DNA from: Nemopilema nomurai | Taxonomy: Eukaryota; Cnidaria; Scyphozoa; Rhizostomeae; Rhizostomatidae | Direction: 5' to 3' | Length of the DNA stretch: 64,000 nt | Assembly: GCA_003864495.1 (NCBI GenBank) | Contig: ML133460.1 | Span: 62,001 to 126,000 of the forward strand | Shown: one piece after another, positions 1 to 13,791 of the stretch | Layout of the letters: each line of letters opens with the position of its first letter | Numbering within the stretch: the first letter of the stretch is position 1 | The notes under the pieces: generated by a model | Seen by the model: the letters and a program-made list of their open reading frames with translations, nothing else | What the model was told of the DNA's origin: nothing | The model's database searches: none | Made by a program: the position numbers and the translations under genes

Positions 1-3000
1 ACTGACGAAAGTATAAACACAGAGGGCGAGGCTGGAGCGAGGGATTTGCCAGTGAGAAGGAGAGTAAGTCGGGTCGAGATTAAAATGGTTGGAGTAGCAA
101 GGAATGGAGGCGAAGACAGACGTGACGAAACTGGGAACGATTTGGAGGCAGAATTGGGTCATTTGTCTGGTGCCGGGTCTGATGGACGTGGCGATGGAAT
201 GATGCAAAATAGTTCACCACCAAGCTTGGGTTCAAGTGTGAACGAAAGACGCGAAGTCGCGGTTAATGGTGAATACACTGACAGACATCCACGGACAATG
301 GAGTGCCAACAAGATTCGAATGATATACCAACCATTGCCATGGCAACGCGAGGTATCGGCATTGACTATCAAACAGAGGATAATTCAAACGGATTTGTAC
401 GGCTGGCACGCCAAAACATAATCAGTGGTGTAAAACCAAATGAAAGGGGGCCGAAGGATGTGAGCAGCGATGTTAAGTCTGAAAATATAATCATAGATAC
501 ACGAATTGGTTATAAAGGCAGGGCAAACAATGGCGAAGGGCATTGCGATGCAGACTTTGGCGTGGCGCGAATTCCTCACGTCTCTAGATATGTATCTGTC
601 GTTAATGGAGTAGAACCAATTTTTAATTACAAGCCAGCTAATTGCTCCGATAAAGTGAATGAAAACAACGGATGTGAGTTATTTGAGTCGAGGAGAGGAG
701 AGAGCAAGCATAGCACGCTGTCCAGTTCAGAGGAATCCGGCGGGGAAGAGTCAATGGGGCCTGTGAGGGGCTCTCGCGATATGGGTGACAGCGCCACGCT
801 AAGGGGTGTTGGTGCAATTAACGCCAAGATTGGTCATCACATGGCTATTAGTACGTCCAAGAAATCGAGTGATTCAAAGAGCCTTTTCATTGAGCAACGC
901 GGTCATAAAAGTGACGAAACAAAACTTTTCACTGAAGCAGAGGCGGATTCGATTGTTGAGATTTCTATAGACGGCAGTGGGGAGGAGGATGACGATGGCT
1001 CGGCGAGCGAAAACAAATGGATGATCGCAATTGTGGACGGCAAAGGAGTCGAGGAAAACAGCTGCTTGAGTTTTTCAGACGGTTCAGCGGGGGATAGTGA
1101 GTCGGAAAATGGCGTAACACAGGCCGCTTTTGAAGATTGTTTTGATGGCGACTTCAGTGACCACGACCAAGCTACCAGCGAGGATCAAGAAAAGAAAACA
1201 ATCAACCCTTTAGGCTACTCTAATCCTGTGTTAGAAAACAAGGGACCAGCCCGTAAGTCAATTGAAAATAGAACTCTGCAAAAATGCATTGTCAACGGAC
1301 AGGTTCGCGGGGACGTAAGTCGAGATTTGAATCCGTCATCTGGGAAAATGTGGCGAAAAACTGTGGAAGGAAGAGAGACGGAAAGAGGTGGATCGACTGA
1401 GGAGAGGAGCAAAGTCATTTGTCAAGGCCAAGGTATCCAGTTTCGGCTGAATGTGAAGAAGGTTTCGGAAAACAAGCAGGGAACATCCAAAGACCAGGCC
1501 GAGGAGAGCGGCGAACTGACGGGAAAGCGAGTCGTCAGCTCTGCGCAATCTGTGGCTGTAAAATCAGTTGCGAGAGAGAAGAAGGCTGTTGAAAGCACAA
1601 AGAAGGCTCGTGATTTGTACAAGAAAGAGGTTGAAAGTGTAACCAGTGGCTCGGCAAGTCTAGACACTCAGGAATTGAACTTAATAGACAAAGAATTGAG
1701 TGAAATTTTGAGCTACAAACCACCGAAATTGTCAGTGCCGGTGATAGGGACGGGGCGCGTTGAGTTTAATCTGCGAGAACAGGACTGCACCAACGAAGAG
1801 ACTTTAAAAATGGAGAACAGCCGGTTAAGTAGTTTGCTACTGGAAGTAGAGCAGGCGAGGGCAACCACGGTCCAGGCCTTGCTGAGCGCGAATAACGTGT
1901 TGCATAGAGTGCACGAGGATAACGCGCAATTGGAGAACACGCTAAAGGTGCTAGGCACGGACAAAACGTTCCTTGAGATCGAGCTGAACGACTGTAAGGA
2001 GAAACTGAAGACCTCGGATAGGGAAAAGGGCATATTCAGCGTGCCTAAGGTTACCGAGTTCGAGAGTTCGATGGAAGTTATTATAAATTCATGGCGGAAA
2101 GAGAAACAGGAGCTGCTTGCCGCCCTCGCGAAAAGCTCTTCGCGGGTACAACGCGTCGAAGCAGACGCGGAACGGCTACGAGGTGGGTTTCAACGGGTTA
2201 AAAAACAACTGGAAAATTCAAACACTACCTTTAATAAACTGTTAGAGCACAATCTTCAGGCATCAGCCAAAGTTGAAGATGAGCTTCGAAGATTGAAGGC
2301 AGAGAAAGCGATGCTTTCTGAAAAGATGAAGAAACAATTTGAAGATTCTGACAGGGTGCAGAAACTGGAAAACGAGATTGAGAGTATGAAGACCAATCTG
2401 GAACTATCCGGTGAAGAAAAAGAAGAGCTCACTTGTAGAATTTCGCATTTAGAGAAAAAAAACAAACAGTTCAAGTTGGAATGCGAGGATCTGCAAGAAC
2501 AGCTTGACCACTCTCAAGAGATCATTGACAAGCTTGCTGAGAAAGAGGAAGAATTAAAGGAGAGATTAGAGAAAGAGACGAGTGAGAAGGAATACCTGCA
2601 GGACTGCTTGGACGAAACGGGACAGATTTTGCTGCATCTACGGAATAACGAGAAGAAATTGTTGGATGAAAAGGATGAGCTGGAGGAGGATTTGGAGGAG
2701 GAGATTCAAGTCAACGAGAGTCTGCAGGAGTCACTGAAGTCCACTATGCAGGAGCACCAGAGCCTTGTTAACAGGTGTGTTGACTATCATTTTTACTCTG
2801 ATAAACTGCATCATATCTCTCTCTCAGTGTTATTGCTAGCTTCAAGCGATTGATCGTGAACGATAAGTTCTTCAGTATGACAGTTATTCGATCATCTGAT
2901 TATCTGCTGTTTCGTTCCATCCCACTGCAGCCTTTATTTGCGCTGCAACACGTTCTTATCTTGTATATACAAGGATTTTCAATTGTTAACAGGATCTGTG

Positions 3001-6000
3001 GGTTTCTTTGCAAACAATCGCCGTCTTGACTTTGTGTGATTTAAAAGAAAATTTTTTCTTTTGTGCCAATAAACTATGCGACTCTTATTGCTTAAATTTA
3101 TATATTGCGTGTACACTGGGCTTTTAACTAGTCTCATTTTCCAGCCCGTGAATCTCATTGTGCTCTCAATCTGGTACATCCTTTAATTTTGTTGGGAACA
3201 AGGGTCATTATTGAGTTCTCATACATCGCAATGCCTCTACAAGCACCAGTCGCAATTTTGTTATTGTAATTTGTTCTTCACTGATAGTAAAGCAGTTGGA
3301 AATGGGAGGTGTAAAAAGGGCGCACTGTTTCAAATAAAGCCAGTCATGTGCCATGCGATTGTTTCAGAATTGATCCTCTCCAAGAACCTGCACAGTGCTA
3401 AAATACCTCTAACCCCTTATTGTGTCAGAGTTTGGCATGCTTCTCATGTATTCCATCACCTTTGAAAGAGAGTACGAGATAGCTCCAATAATGTCGGCCA
3501 GGAAACCTTATGTCCCTTACGAGGCTCCCTCGAGCCAAGAGGGACTATTGCATCAAAATACCCAACAAGGAAGCTTCCAGGAATCTTTTCATACAGCCCG
3601 TTTTGCTCGATACTGTCAAGGCCCCCAAACAATTTACTCAGAGCCGCGTGATTTCTCCAAAGAGAAGTATTGTTGTTCTCTGGAAAGGGTCGAATGACTA
3701 GTTTCTTTCATCGCGTGAGCCTTGCAATATATCAAAATCGGATTCCTCTCCATTCTTATCAGAACAGTGCGTCCCATATCATGAAATTTTTCGCCTCCCT
3801 TGTTTGATCAACCGTGTATTCCAATATTTGTAAACGTTTTTCAAAGGGCAGAATGCACCTCTTCAAGGGCCTTTTGTTGAGAACCTTGATCTTTCAGCTC
3901 GATACATTCCTTGTGGATATTGTGATGTTGTCGAGCGAGGATTACTTGTGAGTGGTTTGACAAATAATCTCATACACTTAGACATTTTACAATTTTCAAC
4001 CCAGTTCACAGTTCAGATCTGCACTTTTCAGTAACGGTCACTTCTTGCCTAGCATGTCCTAAGCGGGAACACCAATTAGCAAAGGCATCTCTTTTATTAA
4101 ATCTCACCTCATACGTGTTAATGTGCTCCATTCTGTAAATCGCTCCTTTTAGATTTGTTAGTGGTAGCAGCCTGTTTCTCTGGCTCACTCATTCTCATAT
4201 TTTCCTATAAACAACTATCATCTCAGCACAAATGAAGAAAGTACCCTACTGTGTGTTTTATAGATTTTTCTTAAATATATTTTTTGACGCCATCGGTTTT
4301 GTACTCAATTTCCTTTAACAGTAAAACACGAGGCGGTCGTTATCATTAACTTGTTTGAGAGACATCTTACAAATGAACATTCTTTAGACAGGGTACTCTC
4401 GCATGGTGCTAATATAATCAAGCCATTTGATGGGATACTGCAAAAACAGATAGCAATGATCGCATCACTGTGAGAAAGGCGGTTTAACAACTGTTTATTA
4501 GAAGGTGATAATGGCAATTCAGTCATTTATCAATGATATAGAATAATGAATAGTAGAATAGAATGTGCTAATAATATACAAGAGAAGTTATTGAAATTAA
4601 GAAGTTAAGTTAAGAACAGAAGTTACAAATCGCAAGCTCTTGGCAATCATAAAGTTGTTTTTGGAATTTGGCGCCTTGCCTCATTTGGCTCACGTCGTTC
4701 CTCAACCTCACTTCCAGTTGCGCTTTGACAATGAGACTGAGGCCACGTAAACAAATACTAGCGTAATAGTTAATTGTTTTTTGGATGTGTCTCTGCATCG
4801 GTTTACGCAAACTCCTGCGTGTCTTTCAAAATTGAGAATCTGGAAAAATGGATTTGCAAAATCTGCATTGTAAAACGACAGCCGAGTTTGCAAAGGGTTG
4901 TCGTCAGTGCATTCATTGTGCAGCTAATCCGCCTCTTGACTATCAAATGAAAGGATTCAGCCTTAATTGGAGAACATTGATAATCTTCTTAGCACGTAAT
5001 TTGCTTCTCATAAGCTGCTCTGTTACCGTTATGTTTGAAATCTATTTCCCTGACAGATTGAGCAAAATATTGTTTCTTGTAATTGGAATGCATTCTGAAA
5101 GGGGAGGAGGTCCCATTGTGCTTGACCTAAACCTAAAAGTAGCCTTTTTGTTCAGCACAGCCTCTGGTTCTAATTCTGCCCAAGTTATTCCACGCAACCG
5201 TTTCTTGATATTGCCTTCTAGTTAATTTCATTTTGAACGAGATCTACCATGCTCATCCATGACTAGAAACGCCAATCTCTAACATTCATAATTGACTTGC
5301 AAAAAATGCTATTGGAGTTTTTTGCAATTTTGTATTACAGCTTGAAGACTTAATCCCAAACCGCAGACATTAGCATCGCAAAAATTCGACAAAAGATATG
5401 AAGGCACCAGTCATAATCCTCTATTACAATTTCACGACAGCTGGGTTAGAAGTGTCATCCCATCCCTATATTTCCAACGTGTGGTTTCATGCACTTATCG
5501 CAATCTAAGCCTACAAAAACAGATCGGTTGTCGGTGCATCTCCTTGCCACGGGACATCAACACTGCGTGTTCATACTATCTGCATGGCTCACCGCAAAGA
5601 TAAGAGACAAAACGTTACACAGGTAGTCTTTAAGGCTACATAGACAATGACGAAGGAAATTTGCCCATGTTTACTCTCTATGGATTTTTAGATAGTTCGT
5701 TTAGGAAGTCTTGACTGTCGTGGGAAAAGTGAATTCTCAGTGTCTTGTTGGTTGGTAATTTGGTTCGTACAAAAAGCGTTTACAATACTGACATTGCAGT
5801 TTTTAATAGTTTGAAATCCCAGCATTTGATTGCGGGCGGACACATTGAATTTGCAAATTTGTAGCCATGCAACAATGATCTCTATAAAATAAACTTGAGC
5901 AAACATTCGACGGCTTATATTACTGATAAAAGATGATGTTTCCCGCTTCGCTTTTAATTAATTTGTGTATCACTTCAAAAGCATTGGTAAAGAAAGAATC

Positions 6001-8754
6001 CCTCTCTGTGGGTGGGTTCATACAACCAGCCTTAAAAAGGAAGTCGTATGCTTACTGGGGAAAAACGGTCACATGAAGTCGAGAGTAAACGCAGGCGGCT
6101 GTTCATGGCTGCTTGCAGAAACCAGGCCTAGTCTAGAAAATGCACAAAAGAACTTCGCATCACTACCATGTGAACGAGACGTTAATGCATTTAGTTTGTC
6201 ATTGTCGTTTATGGCTTTACTGAGTACAGTCACCTTTGGCTATTAACTGACTATTAACTTCAGAATGCGTAAAACGACCCCCTCCCTGTTCATTATGCAA
6301 GATTTACAGGCATCTTAGTTTAATGAATGATTGTTCTGTGTTGCAGGATCATGTAGTATCACTAAACGGAATCAAACAGATTGAAATGTATCTAGTTATA
6401 GTATCATATGTACCGTTCAGTCCCTTCAGAATACAAACTTTGACATTGTTCTGCTGGTGCCAGTTAATTTACTGTAAGACGTTTCTCCATGCAGGCTTCA
6501 AGATATGACCAAGGTTCACGTAACAGTGAAAGCATCGTTAGACGAAGCGTGCAAAAAGGAGAGATCTTACCAACAGCAAATTGCCAACCTTAGCAAAACA
6601 AACGGCATCTTGCACTACTCACTAGAAAAGGAAAGAGAAGAGCGGATCGAATTGCAAGAAATGTTCGACAACATGGAGAGTCAGTGGAAGCTTTTCAAGC
6701 ACGAGAAGATAATGGAAAGTGTTGACATAACCAAGAAATTTGACGATCTGGCTGAAAAGGAGGCCGAATCAAGATTGAAGAAAGAGGAGCTGCTGAAAGA
6801 AAACGCGAGTTTGCGTGAAAGTCTAGAAAACGAAGAAGAAGACAACGACGAACTTAGGAAGAAGCTGTCTAGATTAGAGCAGTGGAAAAAGTCGAATGAA
6901 ACAGACCTAGAGATCCTACGACAGGAACGCGACCTGAGTCAAAATGAAGCATCCGATCTGAAAAAGCGGGTTGATGATCTTAGCCGAAGTCTGCAGAAGG
7001 AGAAGGACCGCTACGAGAATCTGATCTGCACACTGGAAGACGCGGAGGAGAGTCTGGATAAAGTCACAAAGAGTCTAAGCGAGACTCGTGATGCTTGTTC
7101 TAAGAACCAAAAGGAGGCCGAGGAAGCAATGGCTAGCTTGAAAGAAAAGACCAAAGAAGCACAGGAACTGAAGGTCAAGTTAGCGATAGAAACAGACGAG
7201 AGAGTGACGTATTTAAAAAAATCGAACAGCTTAGAAAACGAGGTGACGAAGTTGAGGAAGAGTATCGCAGAGCAAAAAGAGGAACTAGAGAACAACCAAA
7301 TGCATTTCAAAAGACTTGAGAGAGAAAAACTGTGCCAAAGGAAACTGCTGGACGAAAGCAAGCGGGAGTTTGAAACTCACAAGGAAAGGAGTACTTCGAG
7401 TATTCAAAAACTGAGAGAGGAGCTTGTGAGCGTACAAAATAAATTAGTAGAAAAGGACAGACAAGCTTTGAAAGAGAAGGAAAACTGGCAAGATGCCATT
7501 GAAAATACGGCTGCCGATTTGAAGCTACTAAGAGATCTGTTTGGAGGTGAAATGAGATTGAATAAAGGGGGTTCTTCATTGCGGAACGTTTTGGAAAGAG
7601 ACGGCGGGGAAAACACTGACATTGAAGTACTGAAAAAGGCGTATCACCGCGCAGAGTCGGAGCTATTGCGCGATGTAACAGACCTGGAGGGGATGTTGAG
7701 GACCTCTAAGGAGGAGAAGAACACAGTGGCAGTCGTGCAGAGTCCCATGTCAAAGATCAAGCTCGAGGAGATAAGGAAGCTGCGGGATGAAATACACGAA
7801 CTGAAGAATGAGCTTGCAGCCGTGCGGAGGCGCATCTCGGACGTGTACGAAGAAGTGGTTACGCTGAAGAAGGGGGAGGAGCGCGGTGAGGTTGATAACA
7901 AAACAATGCAACTCGGAGTGGAAGAAATCAACGCGAAGTTACAGGGGCTGAGCGACGCCGTGTTTAAGATCGAGGCTGACCACGAGTACGTCATTGACAG
8001 AAACTACGAGATCATCAATAGAAGCTTTCACCGGAAGAGTCGGGAGATTGTTCCGGATGAGATCGATAGTCCGGGCAGCACGGCATACGACCGGGAAGAA
8101 CGATACTACGAAAGAAAGGAAATGTCTGGATTGCCAGCTGAGGAAATGCGGCTTAAAGGGGACATTGCTGGCGTTAAGAAGCCAAGCGGTTTATCGGCTA
8201 GCCACAACAAGGATAGCGGTGAAGGAGTGGGCAGTAGGAAGTACTTGACGATAAAAGCGACTGTCACAAAAGACGATACCTCGATAAAGGCCGGGGGAAA
8301 CGCCCCTTCGCAAAAGTACGTGCCACCCACTAGCATGCGGTATCCACCGAAGCACCCCAGAAGCAAGCAGCCTTTCAACGGGTATCGAAGCAGTTCCAAT
8401 GACAGTAGTGGCAGTGACCGGGTCGCAGCCGATCAAGCCGGTACGATAACTGTCGGGCCGCCCAAAAAACCGAGCTACTTTGCCGCGGAAATGTCCTTGT
8501 TCCATCACGACGAAAGCGTAGCCGCGAAGATATTGCGCCGCAAATTGGAGGGCAAGAATCAGTTACGGGAATGTAAGAGTGACACAGCCTCGGTCAAAAG
8601 TTCAAGCTCATTACGAGGCAGCACTAGAAGAAGCAGTGTTGATGATGATGATGAGTTGGATGACGATTCGGATGTTTCCGTTGGCGAATTTCGTAGGAGC
8701 AGGACTCTACCAAGTAAGCACAAATCGAGAGCTGTGTTTTCAAAAATGGTATGA
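1..8754 (+). CDS. Large coiled-coil protein, 5'-partial, two exons seen
   Basis: Family not recognised. Exon 1 is open from base 1 to 2774; the first in-frame ATG is at 85, so either that is the start or the exon continues left of the window. Donor ACAG|GTGTGT at 2774/2775 and acceptor ATGCAG| at 6494 join in phase 2 and restore a continuous heptad-rich frame across the junction (SLVN-R-LQDMTKVH). Exon 2 is 6495-8754, stop TGA. About 1677 residues are visible. Residues 1-590 are polar and low in complexity, with acidic patches (EEDDDG). About 600-1420 is nearly continuous coiled coil rich in E, K, L and R, like myosin-tail or centrosomal scaffolds. The last 250 residues are Ser-rich and probably disordered, with basic phosphosite-like motifs (TRRSSVDDDD, RRSRTLPS). 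This suggests a structural or cytoskeletal scaffold, but heptad proteins cannot be named from composition. The stop is immediately preceded by a weak donor-like ATG|GTATGA, so a further exon is not excluded. Confidence 0.8.
2775..6494 (+). other. Intron of the coiled-coil gene
   Basis: A 3.7-kb phase-2 intron bounded by GT and AG, with an AT-rich interior. Several short ORFs occur, for instance 4848-5225, but they lack homology, good splice context or codon bias. I see no repeat or RNA gene in it. Confidence 0.75.
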
Positions 8755-11700
8755 TTTGCATTAAGTCTATGATGAATATTTTTAAAAGCCGTTAGATAAG
8801 GGGTCATTCACCTACACGAATCAAAGCAACTACCTCGAAATTAATATTTTCGCCTAATTCGTTGGAGCTCACGTGAATGGAACTTCGGTTCTGCTTGTTA
8901 AACGCTACTTCCATGGCACGCAAAAACCCTAAATACATACTTTACATGTTTGTAAAGATTAAACGAACCCGTTCCTCTTTGATGGTAATGTAGTATTTGA
9001 ATGACCTCTTTTCAAGACTGGTATGATCTTAAAGACTAGTGCTTGCACCTTGGAGATAAAATCTCTAGTCGACCGAACATTAAGTGTAGAGATTCCTTAA
9101 TGTTTCTTAACAATGGCTGACATTGGAATCAGATGGTTGGGTGAGAGATTGTATTTGGGAAAATGTAGCACTTTTCGTTAGTGTTATTGAGCAACATTTT
9201 TTCTGATACTTGGCGTGCGTTTCTCCTGTCAATATCAGCCTCTTCTTACACTAAGCCTCATTATCAAACTGTGTCAGATTTATTCGTTTTCGTAGGCTTT
9301 GTTTATTTGCGAATTGATATGAACTGTAGTAACGGTCCTGATTTCTGCACCAAAGTTGTTCACCCAGGCTTACAGCTGAGTTCAAAACACTACAATATCG
9401 TTTATTTCAAATCGCATTTTCTAATTTAAGAAAAACTTACAGCAACCGAAGTTGTTATGACACACAAAACAAACAAGCTGAGAGACATTTTAGTCTGCTT
9501 CGCTTTGCCAATCTTTTCATAGGCCCATTGCTATCCCATGCGAGCTCATTTTAAAACATTAAAAGAAACCGCATACCTTGAAGATTATTCTTCAGATCAA
9601 CCATCAGAATGATGGCCTTCGCGATGTGGGCCTTGCAGGTTTGGCAGTGCCTATCGAAGTCTGTATCCCATGTATTCACACACCGCAATTTGAGACACTC
9701 CACAATACACGAACATTAATATGAATAAACCCAAACGTTTCCTTAGGCTGTATTTTAACGAATTCGTTCAACGAAGTTTTCGACTTACTGCAAGGTGAAC
9801 ATCAGCGGTGAAATCAACATGATGGGGATTGCTTTATGTTAATTCGTTGCAATGTCACGAAACTGTAATGGCCGACGTGCATAGCTTAGCATTTCAGTGA
9901 TTTTTGTATGTTTCAGAATTAATCTACTTATATGTAAGAAGGATGCATTTCCGTGATTAAGTCCCCACAGTCTTGAAATATTTCATCTCATTTACTTGTT
10001 AAAGAAGTATTTGCAATTGCTCAGAATTCAATTGAATAGACATGAAAATAACATCTAGAAATACTCTGAGTGAAAATGGCATGAACATGCAATTGTTTTT
10101 CAAGATGTTTGGTGATTGTTTTTAATACAGAATATATTTTGTATCAACATGTTTCGACTTGGTAGTCTAGTGCCAAATTGTGTATATATGATCAAATAGC
10201 AATAAATTTGCTGTATGTTCTAGATATTTAATTAGTTGTAACTTTTGTATGAGCGAGACTTTGGCACCAATGCGAAGCAGAATCTATAGTGTAATTAATC
10301 ATAATTTTTCGTAAAAATTTCGAAATCTATAAAGCATCCAGGTGTTACCTCCTCTTATTTGATTCTCATCTTTTTCATTACGTTATGAATTACATGTCAA
10401 TTCTTGAAGTCGCAACTCCATATAGAGAGAGGTCAGACTGGCATCCTAGAAAAAGTCCCGATTGAAATGGCTTCCAGCATCAACATTGCACTGTTATTTG
10501 TCCAACGCAGTCAGGTGGTTGCTTTCAAGAGACGTTGCGAGCCTCCTTGTGTCATTTAAATTCACTTGATATCTGGAATTAACCCCATAGGTTTTCTCTT
10601 GTTGAAATTATCTTGTCCTTTATCTTCCACCTGACTGGAACGACTGGTGAATAAAATTGGGCTCCACCCCTTTTCGTAACCATAGTTCTTACTACTGTCG
10701 ACCACACAATACATCCTTGTGAGCTACGAAATCACTTAAGTCAAGAAATAAATGTTGCGATCGGTTTATTGACTCTGATTTAGATAGCCACTTGAATATT
10801 CGATAAACACAGATTCACATTTTACAGTTCTTGATTTCTTATAGATAAAGATAATTGTCTCTAGGTTTCCAACCCTTTTACAACTTCCAGGTCTTAGTAA
10901 TAAAAATACTTTCCTACTCCTTGGGCTAAAAGAATAGCAATTAGCAGAAGAGGTGACTAAATTATGTTATAGAATTCAATGATAACATTTATTGCAATAT
11001 TCCATGAAAGTAATCAATATTCAGAGTTCAATATTTTGGTAGTACTCGACATGTGTCGGACTGTATCACGTGAGCAAGGCGCGTTGGATGTCACAAACAG
11101 CCAATTAAACAGCCAGTGTGTGTTGGTCACGATAAGCCAGTTCTACTTCAATTGGTGGCAATCCCTCTAGGAAAATAGCACGCGTTCTGATCCACCCTAA
11201 GGCGGGCCTGAGGTTATGCTAACACGATAACTCGGTGTCGATTCAAGCTCTCTCTTTTCTCACTCTCGTGGATCTAATCTAGGATATCTGGGTCAAACGA
11301 AGGAATGGGAATCCCAAGGTTTACTGTGTCAAGGTGCTTGTGGCTGAAGGAGATCTGTTAAGAAATCTCTACAGATGCGGATTCTTGAAAGAGCAGATCT
11401 GGAACTTCAATTAAAATCAGGCTAGCCAGAAATAGCCTTCTGCTAATCTGTTTCTAAATAAAGGCATTCAAGGACGGTTTGAATTTAATATCGTAATAAG
11501 CAGTACGATTCTAAATCGGAAGCCAAGGAATTAGTTCTGTTTTTTAATGAGGAAGTGATGTTCTTTTTCTTTACCATGACCGAAAACGATCTTTGGTACC
11601 TAGTTTAAAACCCGAAAACACATTTCCTTCCACCTTTCTCTATTTTGAGCCATTTCAATGTTCTTGCGCACATCCTTCGTTCCTGTTAATATCGTATCTT

Positions 11701-13791
11701 TTTCGTTCATTTTCAAAGTAGGTAGAACCATTGCTGCATTAGTCGCACAAAGCCCAGGGTCTGCAATGGGGAGGCTGCAGTTGGGATTTTTCCGAAGCAA
11801 AATGCCCTTTAGGTCTTTGAGCAAATTAGAATGGCACCATTGATGTAAAAAAGAACACAATTTTCTTACAAATCTCTGGTAACTGTCAGCATTCAAAATA
11901 ACTCATCAAAAAGCAATTAGCTGTTTAAATATTGATACTTCTATCTTTCTATTTTATATCTCTTTGTCTTCAAATGATTCATGGGTCAGTAATAAATACG
12001 CAAAGAAAGCCCCTTAATAATTAGAGGGTCATTTGAAAATAGAATGGAGGAGGAACGGATACATTTATCATCTGTAAACGGAAAAAAGTCATCACAAACA
12101 AATCATTTTATTGGCAACCCAGGTATTAAATTCGCTAAGTGGCAGTAAATGCCAAGAACACACCTGGCCTTTGCACCGCCTTCTAGCGTGTACCCTTAAT
12201 GAGGGTATTAAAACCAATCTTCGGTGCATTAATGTAAATTCAGCCGCCAATGGCAACAAGGCTTCGTGATACTAGCATGACACCACGTGCCTCTTACGCA
12301 ATAACAAAATATTGAAATTGCAGTGAATGACAGTCTAATTGTGACAGCAAGTTCAGGTGATTAATCCAACTCGGCCTATTTTATTGCTTCCTGCTGATAA
12401 GCTCATCAAACAAGCAGGCTCATCGTAAAGTTCTGTTTAGCACCTGTTTTAAAATTGAAACATTTGAAACAGAAGGAGAACTTGATTCAAAATGCAAGGC
12501 TATAGGTCAAGACTTGCATTGCACGAAAGTAGAAATGGCACCGATTTAGTAACAGTAAATACTCGCTACTTGATAGAGTGAAGGGGATCTCCACAGATGG
12601 ATGTTTGGCAGACTTTCATAGAGAATCAAGATTTACTTTGCGAGCTTACTTTATGGATGATTCATCCAAATATAAGATCAGGGACAAATTAGCAGCAAAA
12701 ATATACAAGTACTGATAAAGAAACATCTATTTCTACAAAACATTCAGGTCAATTCATTATCACCATTTGTTACACATCATTTGTTACACATCTACTTCAT
12801 AAATTACAAGACTTGAGAAATATGATTCTTGGGGTTGCGTCCAACCTTCACCCTGTAGTTCTAGACAGGCTTATCAAGACTAGAACAACAACAACAATAC
12901 CACTGAATACAAGTGACACGTGACCACCGAACTACACATTTCCAGCAACCCGTGAATGCACGGCAACATAGAACGAAACCATTCGTGAATCTCGGGTTAT
13001 TCATAAAAATTAATTCTATCAACATAAAATCTGGAACAACTACAGGATTTACATCGCAAGTAGATGAATCGAATTGGAAGACAATGATGGCGGAACGGAA
13101 ATACTTAATAATTTGGTACTCAAGTCAACCAATCTCACAATATGCCAGATAAATTTTGGTCATATAAAATAATGTTAATGCTTAAAATTCAAAGGAAATC
13201 TGAATATTTGACATAAGATCTGGAAAAGATCAGCTTCGTAGCAACTAAGGACAGGTAGCTAGGAAGAGAAATATAAAAAGGATACTTAAATTTCAACCTA
13301 GGCCCATTCTAGGCCCCTAGCCCTGATAAACGGATAAACAGTGCTTAGAGGTCCGGGGACTAGCCGTATCTAGGGGTCCTATGGCTACATTCTACCTTTG
13401 AGTAACCGCTGAGTTGAGGGGACTCCAAGTGTTGATTGCCTAGGGGCTCTATAGATGGGAATTCAAAGGAAAAGCTCTGACCTTCTCATTTTGACGAAAA
13501 ATTTCGTTCGTACTTTGATAAACAATCCTTTAGGAGATCATTTCCAGTGCACGTGGGACGAAGTTAAAAGTATGTATCTGAAAAATGATTCTAAGAAGTG
13601 TGGAAAACGGAGCATGCCGTTATTATGATAGCGTGGCCTCCGCTTTTTGCACTGGGAAACTGGGTACGAATGACACCAAGTGACGCCGTGATGAACCAGG
13701 TTTCGAATGAATCTGGGCATTGAAACAAGTTCACTATTAAATAGGGAAATTATTTGTAATATATGTATGTATACGAACTAAATATAGCCAC
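8755..13791. other. Intergenic gap between convergent genes
   Basis: About 5 kb between the 3' ends of the coiled-coil gene (plus) and ANKFY1 (minus). It should hold both 3' UTRs. A candidate plus-strand poly(A) signal AATAAA lies at about 9724, and minus-strand AATAAA (plus tttatt) near 12106. A 98-codon minus-strand ORF at 11600-11896 is the only coding-like stretch and has no recognisable family. A short direct duplication (catttgttacacat) lies near 12764-12792. Nothing else was recognised. Confidence 0.6.

Noticed and set aside
4848..5225. 125-codon plus ORF in the coiled-coil gene intron
   Set aside because: No family resemblance, lies wholly in a well-supported intron, composition like its surroundings.
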